64,000 nucleotides of DNA from the NCBI RefSeq assembly GCF_019375475.1, contig NZ_JAHXGQ010000015.1:62001-126000 (forward strand), given 5' to 3'. Position numbers and translations under genes: made by a program. Source of the DNA: Saccharothrix obliqua. Its GTDB lineage: Bacteria; Actinomycetota; Actinomycetes; Mycobacteriales; Pseudonocardiaceae. The notes below the pieces were generated by a model. The model did not search any database. It saw nothing but the letters and a program-made list of their open reading frames with translations, and was not told the DNA's origin. Numbering within the stretch: the first letter of the stretch is position 1; each line of letters begins with the position of its first letter. Of the stretch, positions 9,099-15,255 are shown piece by piece.

Positions 9099-9194
9099 GC
9101 GGTTACTCCCGTGGAAATGGAATTCGACGGGCGGCAGCGTACGACCCGGGAAATGGCTTCCCGATCGAGCGATATTCTAATTACTCGAACGAGT
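9099..9194 (-). promoter_or_regulatory. Probable promoter/leader of the exopolysaccharide operon
   Basis: This is the only clearly AT-richer stretch near the operon head. Reading the minus strand, a -10-like TAGAAT lies at 9179-9174 and would give a leader of about 70 bases before ATG 9098. An inverted repeat ACTCG-AA-CGAGT (9183-9194) sits just upstream of the -10, where a repressor could bind. Within the leader, GGGAA-N5-TTCCC forms a small hairpin. No convincing -35 is visible. The site overlaps the last codons of the DUF4037 gene. Start sites are inferred. Confidence 0.4.
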
Positions 9195-10251
9195 GACGAA
9201 GTACATTTCGACGCAGCGGAACGTTACTGACCAGGTCGGTGTTGTCCGCGAATTGGTCGATGGCGCCGATCAGCGGACGTCGCCGCAGCGCCGGGTCGGT
9301 GATGCCGTCGATCAACGCGCGGGCGAACCGGTCGGTGCGCAGCACGCGGTACGGGCGGTGGTGGTACGGGCCCGTCGACGGGTCCAGCGGCGCGGTGAGC
9401 CCCAACGCGTTGTGCGCTTCCGCCAGCGCCGTGTACGCGGCGGCCAGGTGTGCTTCACGCGTGTGCCAGTCGGTCGCCGCGAGCACCGCCCGCAGCACCG
9501 GTGCCAGGTCCGTCGGCAGCAGCCGGAACGCGCTGCCCAGCCACTTGGCGTAGGGCGGGTACCGGCGGTGCGCGAGCAGGGCCAGCCGCACCAGGTCCCG
9601 CACCTGCCGCGCGGCGACGATCGCCGAGCCCAGCTCGTCGCCGACCTCGCCGCACCGGCCGACGAACGCCTCCTCCTGACCCAGCCGCTGCCACTGGCAC
9701 GCGAGCACGTACCGCCACACGTCGTCCGGGTACCACGCCAACCGCTCCCGCGCGTCGCTCAGGACACCCGAGGGGTCGTGGAACACCGCGCCGCCGGTGA
9801 CTTCGGCGAGCGTTTGCGCGGGCGTCCCCAACCAGTCCGCCGTGGACACACCGGCCCGCGGGTCGAACCCGAGGTGCGCGGCGAACCAGGCGGCCGGGGT
9901 GGTCACCTCCACGCGGTGGTCCACCGGGCCGTTCGTGGGCGTCATCACGCCGATGCCGTCGCCGACGAAGTGCGTCGGGTGGCCCAGGAACTCCTTGGGC
10001 AGGTCCTCCCGCAACGCCGCGTGGATCGCCGGGCCGCGGTCATCGCCGTCCGCGAGGAACAGTTGGACGCGCGGGCCCCACTCGTGGTCGGCGGAGCGCG
10101 CGGTGTCGAACCCCAACACCTCCGAGCCGCCGCCGACGCGGGCGGCGGAGTGCGGCACGTCCCCGAACCGCGCCACCACGGCCGGCCACACGGCTTCCCG
10201 GTAGAAGCGACGGGACAGCTCCAGCCCGGGTATGAACACCCACCCGATCAT
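9181..10251 (-). CDS. DUF4037 domain protein (nucleotidyltransferase-like)
   Basis: A 356-residue soluble protein. IPGLELSRRFYREAVWPAV at the N-terminus, then LGFDTARSADHEWGPRVQLF (about residues 46-65), are typical of DUF4037 proteins. The latter resembles the GS-x-D-x-D nucleotidyltransferase site in the form D-x-x-R-S-x-D-H-x-W. The C-terminal two thirds is helical, with PYAKWLGSAFRLLP, also typical. No function is established for the family; a nucleotide-transfer role is only fold inference. ATG at 10251 was chosen. A GTG at 10239 is a possible shorter start that would keep the conserved IPGLELSRRF segment. It is transcribed toward the exopolysaccharide operon and ends within that operon's putative promoter. 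Confidence 0.75.
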   Translation of the reverse strand: MIGWVFIPGLELSRRFYREAVWPAVVARFGDVPHSAARVGGGSEVLGFDTARSADHEWGPRVQLFLADGDDRGPAIHAALREDLPKEFLGHPTHFVGDGIGVMTPTNGPVDHRVEVTTPAAWFAAHLGFDPRAGVSTADWLGTPAQTLAEVTGGAVFHDPSGVLSDARERLAWYPDDVWRYVLACQWQRLGQEEAFVGRCGEVGDELGSAIVAARQVRDLVRLALLAHRRYPPYAKWLGSAFRLLPTDLAPVLRAVLAATDWHTREAHLAAAYTALAEAHNALGLTAPLDPSTGPYHHRPYRVLRTDRFARALIDGITDPALRRRPLIGAIDQFADNTDLVSNVPLRRNVLRHSFE

Positions 10252-10726
10252 GCCGTCGCACCCGACCCAACGCAGCCGGTTTTCCAGCCGGTCCCCGCCC
10301 CGCCTCCGCCCCGCCCCCGCGCCGACCTCGGCCCTGGCCTGCGCCGCCTCCGCTCCGGCCCCGGCCTCGCATCCGGGCACCAGACCCGGCCCGCAGACCC
10401 GGCCCGCGGTCCTGACACCAGGGCATCCCGCCGCCCCCCGCACTGCCGCGCCGCCCCGGTCCTGCCCCCCCACAGCCCCCGCCCCCGGCCCACTGCGCGC
10501 CAGCGGCCCCGTCGCCCGGCCCGTAGTCCGGCCGCCCCGCGCCGCCGCTCGCGGCCCCGCCGCTGCGCGCCACCGCTGTCTCACCCCGCGCCGCCCTCGC
10601 CGGCCGCACCGATACGTCGCCCGGTTCGCTGCGCCGCGCACAGTCCCGGCCTTCAGCACCGGCTGCCCCTCGACCGGTCGCCCCGCCCGGCGCAGGAGTG
10701 CCAGGGCCGTTCCCCGACACCCGCGG
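10252..10726. other. Gene-free, strongly C-rich stretch (475 bases)
   Basis: No convincing gene is visible on either strand. The plus strand is markedly richer in C than in G, with runs such as CCGCCCCGCCTCCGCCCCGC. Open frames across it translate into low-complexity Ala/Pro/Arg/Gly strings without a start context. It separates the MerR gene from the DUF4037 gene, both on the minus strand. It probably contains the DUF4037 promoter, but no hexamers stand out. Confidence 0.5.
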
Positions 10727-11125
10727 TCAGGGGAGTGGCAGGTCCGGCGGGATCTGGAGGGCCACGTTGATCAACGCGTGCACCCGGTTCGCGATCGCCC
10801 CGAGCAGGCCCTGCAACTCGGGCGACGCGGCCTCGGCCGCCGCGTGCAGCACCTGGAGGTCGGCGTCGATGCGGTGCAGGATCGCGCCCACGTCGGTGGT
10901 GCCGCGGGCGAGCGCGGCGGCGATCTCGTCCAGCGGCAGGCCGTGCACCTCCAGCCGCTGCACGAGGTGGATGCGCTCCACGTCGGCCAGCCGGTAGAGG
11001 CGGTAGTTGCCCGCTGTGCGCTGTGCGGGGGCGATCAAGCCGAGCTGGGTGTAGTAGTCGACCGTGCGGATGCTCACCCCGGCACGTGCCGCCAGCTCTC
11101 CGATCCTGATCAACGCCTCGTTCAC
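10727..11125 (-). CDS. MerR-family transcriptional regulator
   Basis: A 132-residue MerR-type protein. IRIGELAARAGVSIRTVDYY (residues 6-25) is the winged-helix recognition region. TAGNYRLYRLADVERIHLVQ is the MerR wing, where the family shows G-x-R-x-Y. A long dimerisation helix follows with LHRIDADLQVLHAA. There are no cysteine clusters, so it is not an obvious metal or redox sensor. The GTG at 11125 was chosen because it precedes the first helix by few residues; TTG at 11113 is an alternative. It is divergent from the CNNM transporter pair with overlapping promoter elements, so those genes and itself are its likely targets. Confidence 0.85.
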   Translation of the reverse strand: MNEALIRIGELAARAGVSIRTVDYYTQLGLIAPAQRTAGNYRLYRLADVERIHLVQRLEVHGLPLDEIAAALARGTTDVGAILHRIDADLQVLHAAAEAASPELQGLLGAIANRVHALINVALQIPPDLPLP

Positions 11126-11152
11126 AAACCATACAGTGCCACGTGCTAGTGT
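11121..11152 (+). promoter_or_regulatory. Divergent promoter with MerR-type long spacer and dyad
   Basis: TTCACA (11121-11126) and TAGTGT (11147-11152) are separated by 20 bases, the unusually long spacer typical of MerR-activated promoters. An imperfect 20-base dyad centred on CACGTG spans 11133-11152 (ACAnTnnCACGTGnnAnTGT). The dyad centre is displaced toward the -10 compared with classical MerR promoters. The -35 overlaps the MerR start codon. Expected target: the downstream transporter genes. Confidence 0.5.
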
Positions 11153-11159
11153 CGGTGTC

Positions 11160-11243
11160 ATGCCTGATCCGACGGATTCCGACGGTTGCAGTAGCGAGCC
11201 GGGCGAGCCCCGGCCACATCGCGGCGGTGTGCCGTCGTGTTGA
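11160..11243 (+). CDS. Possible 27-residue leader ORF before the CNNM pair
   Basis: The ATG at 11160 lies 7 bases after the -10-like TAGTGT, where transcription would start, so it could be translated as a leaderless message. The peptide MPDPTDSDGCSSEPGEPRPH continues for seven residues and stops at 11243, overlapping the GTG start of the transporter by 7 bases in another frame. It is rich in Asp, Glu and Pro. Acid/proline-rich leader peptides such as enterobacterial MgtL control Mg2+ transporter genes. Expression and function are inference; it may be a chance ORF. Confidence 0.3.
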   Translation: MPDPTDSDGCSSEPGEPRPHRGGVPSC

Positions 11244-12535
11244 TCCTCTACGGCCTGCTGGCCATCATCGCCCTGACCGTCGCGACCGGATATTTCGTGG
11301 CGCAGGAGTTCGCCTACATGGCGGTCGACCGCGGTCGTTTGCAGCACATGGCGGAGAACGGCGACAAATCCGCCGGACGCGCCTTCGCCGTGACCAAACA
11401 GCTCTCATTCATGCTCTCCGGCGCCCAGTTCGGCATCACGGTGACCGCGTTGCTGGTCGGCTACGTCGCCGAACCGCTGCTCGGCACCGGCCTCGCCGAC
11501 CTCCTCGGCTTCACCGGCCTGCCGGCCGCCGCACGCCTGTCGGTGTCGCTGGTCGTGGCCCTGGTGTTCGCCACGGTCGTGCAGATGGTCCTCGGTGAAC
11601 TGCTGCCGAAGAACCTGGCCATCGCCGAACCGGAGGCGCTGGCGAAGTTCCTGGCGCCGTCCACCGCCGTGTACCTGAAGGTGGCGGGCCCGGTGATCCG
11701 GTTGTTCGACGCCTCGGCGAACCGGCTGCTGCGCGCCGTCGGCATCGAGCCCGTCGAAGAGCTGCCGCAGGGCGCGACCTCCGAAGACCTCGTGCAGATC
11801 ATCGGCACGGCGGGCGCGGAGGGCCACCTGGACCCCGAGCTGACCCGCCTGCTCGACCGCGGCTTGGACTTCCGGGGGCTCACCGCCGACCAGGCGATGA
11901 CGCCCCGCGTGGCCGTCCACACCGTCCGCGCCGACGAGCCGGCGTCCCGCGTCGTGGAGCTGCTCGACGTCGGCCACTCCCGCTTCCCGGTGGTCGGCCG
12001 CGACCTGGACGACCTGGTCGGCGTCGTCGGCCTCGCCGAGGTGCTGACCGTGGCGCCGGAGCACCGGTCGAGCACGTCGGTGCGGGACATCGCCGCGCCC
12101 GCGCTCGTGGTGCCCGCCTCGCTGCCGCTGCCCGTCGTGCTGGAGCGGTTGCGGTCGGCGCGTCGGCAGCTCGCGTGCGTCGTGGACGAGTTCGGCGGCT
12201 TCGCCGGTGTCGTCACGCTGGAAGACCTCGCGGAGGAGCTGGTCGGCGAGATCCACGACGAGGACGACGTGGTGCGCGAGGGCGTCCGCCGCCAACCCGA
12301 CGGCTGGTGGTCGGTGCCCGGCCGGTACCGGATCGACGAGATCGCCGACGCCACCGGGATCGAGCTGCCGTCCGACGAGAGCTACGACACCGTGTCCGGC
12401 CTGGTGCTGCACCGGCTGGGCCGCACCGCGCGGCCCGGTGACGAACTCGCGCTCGGCGGCGTCGTGGTGCGGGTCGCCGAGGTGTCGCGGCACGTGCCGA
12501 GCGCCGTCCTGCTGCACGCCGAGGGGGAGCGGTGA
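11237..12535 (+). CDS. CNNM/HlyC-CorC family transporter with CBS and CorC_HlyC domains
   Basis: A 432-residue membrane protein of the CNNM (DUF21) family, bacterial members of which move Mg2+ or Co2+. The DUF21 domain (about residues 1-180) includes AQEFAYMAVDRGRLQHMAE and a GAQFGITVTALLVGYVAE helix. A tandem CBS pair (about 195-325) includes VVDEFGGFAGVVTLEDLAEE, the conserved end of the second CBS. The CorC_HlyC domain (about 340-430) ends with the GDELALGGVVVRVAEV strand. The start is GTG at 11237. Its stop overlaps the start of the paralogue by 4 bases (GTGA). Likely controlled from the MerR-type promoter upstream. Confidence 0.9.
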   Translation: MLILYGLLAIIALTVATGYFVAQEFAYMAVDRGRLQHMAENGDKSAGRAFAVTKQLSFMLSGAQFGITVTALLVGYVAEPLLGTGLADLLGFTGLPAAARLSVSLVVALVFATVVQMVLGELLPKNLAIAEPEALAKFLAPSTAVYLKVAGPVIRLFDASANRLLRAVGIEPVEELPQGATSEDLVQIIGTAGAEGHLDPELTRLLDRGLDFRGLTADQAMTPRVAVHTVRADEPASRVVELLDVGHSRFPVVGRDLDDLVGVVGLAEVLTVAPEHRSSTSVRDIAAPALVVPASLPLPVVLERLRSARRQLACVVDEFGGFAGVVTLEDLAEELVGEIHDEDDVVREGVRRQPDGWWSVPGRYRIDEIADATGIELPSDESYDTVSGLVLHRLGRTARPGDELALGGVVVRVAEVSRHVPSAVLLHAEGER

Positions 12536-13557
12536 ACACCGGTTGGGCGTTGTTCGCGTCGCTGCTCCTGCTGGTGGCCAACGCGTTCTTCGTGGCGGGC
12601 GAGTTCGCCCTGATCGCCGCCAAGCGGTACCGCCTGGAGCAGGCCGCCGAGGACGGCAGCCGCGCCGCGCGGGCCGCCGTGGCGGGGTTGCGCGAGCTGT
12701 CGGTGATGCTCGCGGGCGCGCAGCTCGGCATCACCCTGTGCACGCTGGGTCTGGGCGCGCTGGCCAAGCCGGCCGTCGCCGACCTGCTGGACCCGCTCTT
12801 CCTCGCGGTCGGCCTGCCCACGCAGCTGTCGTACGCCGTGGCGTTCACGATCAGCCTCGTGCTGGTGGTGTTCCTGCACATGGTGGTGGGCGAGATGGCG
12901 CCGAAGTCGTGGGCCATCGCGCACCCCGAGCGGTCGGCGTTGCTGCTGGCCCTGCCGTTCCGCGCGTTCGCCCGGTCGGTGCGGTGGGTGCTGACCACGT
13001 TGAACCACACCACGAACGGCCTGCTGCGCCTGATGAAGGTGCAGCCGAGGGACGAGCTGTCGCAGGCCGACCAGCCGGACGACATCCGGATGCTGGTGCG
13101 CCAGTCCGCCGAGCACGGCCTCATCCCGGAGGGGCAGCAACGCCTGCTGACCAGGATGCTCCAGGTGCGCGGGACGTCCCTGGAGCAGGTGATGGTGCCG
13201 CTGTCCCAGGTGGACGCGGTCAGCGTGGACACCGACGCGCACGAGGTCGAAGTGCTCAGCCGCGCCACGGGCCGCTCCCGGTTCCCGGTGCGCGACGAGG
13301 GCGGCCGTTTCGTCGGCCTCGTGCACATCAGGGACGTCGTGCGAGCCACGGCAACCGGCACCCGCGCCGCGCGGGACCTGATGTCCGACGTGCTGACCCT
13401 GCCCGCGACCCTCCCGGTGCCCGACGCGGTGACCGAAATGCGTGCCGCGCGTGCCCAGCTGGCCCTCGTCGTGACGGACGGGCAGGTGATCGGCATCGCC
13501 GCGCTGGAGGACCTGCTGGAGGAGCTGATCGGCGAGTTCGAGGACGAGACGGACTGA
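12532..13557 (+). CDS. CNNM/HlyC-CorC family transporter, short form
   Basis: A 341-residue second CNNM protein, translationally coupled to the first. The DUF21 domain carries AGEFALIAAKRYRLEQAAED and GAQLGITLCTLGLGALAKP. HMVVGEMAPKSWAIAHPERS is the family's conserved P-K-xx-A region. The CBS pair ends with VIGIAALEDLLEELIGEFED and the protein stops there, lacking the CorC_HlyC domain of its neighbour. The pair of one long and one short paralogue is common in actinobacteria and may form a heterodimer; that is inference. A strong hairpin terminator follows. Confidence 0.9.
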   Translation: MNTGWALFASLLLLVANAFFVAGEFALIAAKRYRLEQAAEDGSRAARAAVAGLRELSVMLAGAQLGITLCTLGLGALAKPAVADLLDPLFLAVGLPTQLSYAVAFTISLVLVVFLHMVVGEMAPKSWAIAHPERSALLLALPFRAFARSVRWVLTTLNHTTNGLLRLMKVQPRDELSQADQPDDIRMLVRQSAEHGLIPEGQQRLLTRMLQVRGTSLEQVMVPLSQVDAVSVDTDAHEVEVLSRATGRSRFPVRDEGGRFVGLVHIRDVVRATATGTRAARDLMSDVLTLPATLPVPDAVTEMRAARAQLALVVTDGQVIGIAALEDLLEELIGEFEDETD

Positions 13558-13564
13558 CGCGCGA

Positions 13565-13599
13565 GGGCCGACCGCCGCTTCACCGGCGACGGTCGGCCC
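13565..13599 (+). terminator. Hairpin terminator after the CNNM pair
   Basis: GGGCCGACCG (13565-13574) pairs perfectly with CGGTCGGCCC (13590-13599) around a 15-base loop, 8 bases after the transporter stop codon. There is no T-run, as is usual in high-GC actinomycetes. Confidence 0.7.
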
Positions 13600-13774
13600 C
13601 GGGCGACAGCCCGCCCTGCTCCTCCCCAGCCGGAGATCACCGCACGTCCGTTCTGCTCGTTCCGTCCCGCTCATGCCATCGCGCGCCACCCACCGCGAGG
13701 CGACATGCGCGCCCGGTCAACCTCCGTGCACTGCGGTTCAAGGACGAACGGTCCCCGGCTGCTGGACTGACCCC

Positions 13775-15220
13775 ATGGTCGTCGAGGCGGACTTCGTGGT
13801 GGTGGGTGGGGGCACGGCGGGCTGCGTGCTGGCTCGACGGCTGCTGGACCGCACAGAGGGCACCGTCGTGCTGCTGGAAGCCGGCGACCACGACCTGAAC
13901 CCCGCGATCCACGACCCGCTGCGGATGCACGAACTCTGGGACAGCGCCCAGGACTGGGGCCTGCGCACGGTGCCGCAGCGCGCGGCGGCGAACCGCCCGC
14001 TGCACCTGCCGAGGGGTCGGGTGCTGGGCGGTTCCCACGCGTTGAACGCGATGATCCACGTCCGCGGCAACCCGGCCGACTACGACGGCTGGGCGGCGCT
14101 CGGCAACGAGGGCTGGGCGTGGGACGACGTCCGGCCGCTGTTCGAGCGGATCGAGGACGGGCCGCTCACGATCCTCCGCGACTACGCCGCCGACCCCGTG
14201 CAGGAGTCGATCCTGCTCGCCGCGCAGCAGGCGGGCGTGCCCTACAACGCCGACTACAACGGCGCGGACCAGACCGGTGTCAGCCGGATGCAGTTCACCA
14301 TCGCCGATGGCAAGCGCCACACCACGGCCCGCGCCTACCTGGGTCCGGTCCTGGACAACCCGAGGTTCACCCTCGTCACCAACGCGCACGTGCGCAAGCT
14401 GCTGATGTCCGGCGACCGGTGCGTGGGCGTCGAGTGGACCGAGTACGACCGGGTGCACCGCGTCCGGGCCGCCGCCGAGGTCGTGCTGAGCGCGGGCGCG
14501 ATCGGGTCGCCGCAGGTGCTGCTGCGCTCCGGCGTCGGTCCCGCGGACGACCTGCGCGCGCTCGGCATCGAGGTCGTGGCGGACCTGCCCGGCGTCGGCG
14601 ACAACCTCCAGGACCACTGGCTGGTGCCGACCATCTTCAGCGCCGCCAAGCCGATCACGCACACGCCCGGCATCCCGCCCGCGCAGACGCACCTGTTCTG
14701 GCGCAGCTCGCCCGGCCTGCCGGCGCCCGACCTCCAGCCGCTCAACTTCAGCGCGCCGCTGTACGAGAAGTGGATGACGGGTCCGGACAACGGGTTCTCG
14801 TTGATGGCGGGCCTCGTCCGGCCACGCAGCCGCGGCCGGATCACCCTGGCCGACGTGGACGGCCCGCCGCTGATCGACCCGCGCGTGCTGTCCGAACCGT
14901 CCGATGTGGACGCCTTGGTCGAGGCCGTCCTGCTGTGCCAGGAGATCGGGCACGAGCAGGCGCTCAAGGAGTGGGGCGCCGACGAGATGTACCCGGGCAG
15001 GCTGGAGCTGCGCGAGTACGTGCGGCGGTCCGTGATCACCTACCACCACCAGGCGGGCACGTGTGCCATGGGCAGCGTCGTGGACGCCCGCCTGCGGGTG
15101 CGCGGTGTCGAGGGCCTGCGCGTGGCCGACGCGTCCGTCATGCCGAACATCGTCGCCGGCAACACCAACACCCCGACCGCCATGATCGCGGAGAAGGCGG
15201 CGGACCTGATCGCCGGGTGA
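13775..15220 (+). CDS. GMC-family FAD oxidoreductase (choline dehydrogenase-like)
   Basis: A 481-residue flavoenzyme that oxidises a primary or secondary alcohol. DFVVVGGGTAGCVLARRLL (about residues 6-24) is the FAD-binding GxGxxG fold, and LLEAGDHD follows. PRGRVLGGSHALNAMIHVRG (about 75-94) is GMC signature 1. SAGAIGSPQVLLRSGVGP (about 241-258) is GMC signature 2. YHHQAGTCAMGSV (about 423-435) holds the active-site His, followed by NTNTPTAMIAEKAADLI. ATG at 13775 gives the canonical N-terminus; an in-frame upstream extension lacks conserved sequence. It stands alone, convergent with the terpene cyclase. Acting on that enzyme's product would be attractive but is unsupported beyond adjacency. 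Confidence 0.9.
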   Translation: MVVEADFVVVGGGTAGCVLARRLLDRTEGTVVLLEAGDHDLNPAIHDPLRMHELWDSAQDWGLRTVPQRAAANRPLHLPRGRVLGGSHALNAMIHVRGNPADYDGWAALGNEGWAWDDVRPLFERIEDGPLTILRDYAADPVQESILLAAQQAGVPYNADYNGADQTGVSRMQFTIADGKRHTTARAYLGPVLDNPRFTLVTNAHVRKLLMSGDRCVGVEWTEYDRVHRVRAAAEVVLSAGAIGSPQVLLRSGVGPADDLRALGIEVVADLPGVGDNLQDHWLVPTIFSAAKPITHTPGIPPAQTHLFWRSSPGLPAPDLQPLNFSAPLYEKWMTGPDNGFSLMAGLVRPRSRGRITLADVDGPPLIDPRVLSEPSDVDALVEAVLLCQEIGHEQALKEWGADEMYPGRLELREYVRRSVITYHHQAGTCAMGSVVDARLRVRGVEGLRVADASVMPNIVAGNTNTPTAMIAEKAADLIAG

Positions 15221-15247
15221 CGGGCGGCTGCGTCGTCGCGCCGCCCG
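15221..15247. terminator. Hairpin between convergent genes
   Basis: CGGGCGG (15221-15227) and CCGCCCG (15241-15247) form a 7-base stem directly after the GMC oxidoreductase stop. It can serve that gene and, read from the other side, the terpene cyclase. Confidence 0.5.
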
Positions 15248-15255
15248 CCACCCGG

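Noticed and set aside
10232-11149. Open frame of about 300 codons on the plus strand across the C-rich stretch and MerR gene
   Set aside because: Low-complexity Pro/Ala/Arg translation, no ribosome site, and antisense to a clear MerR gene.
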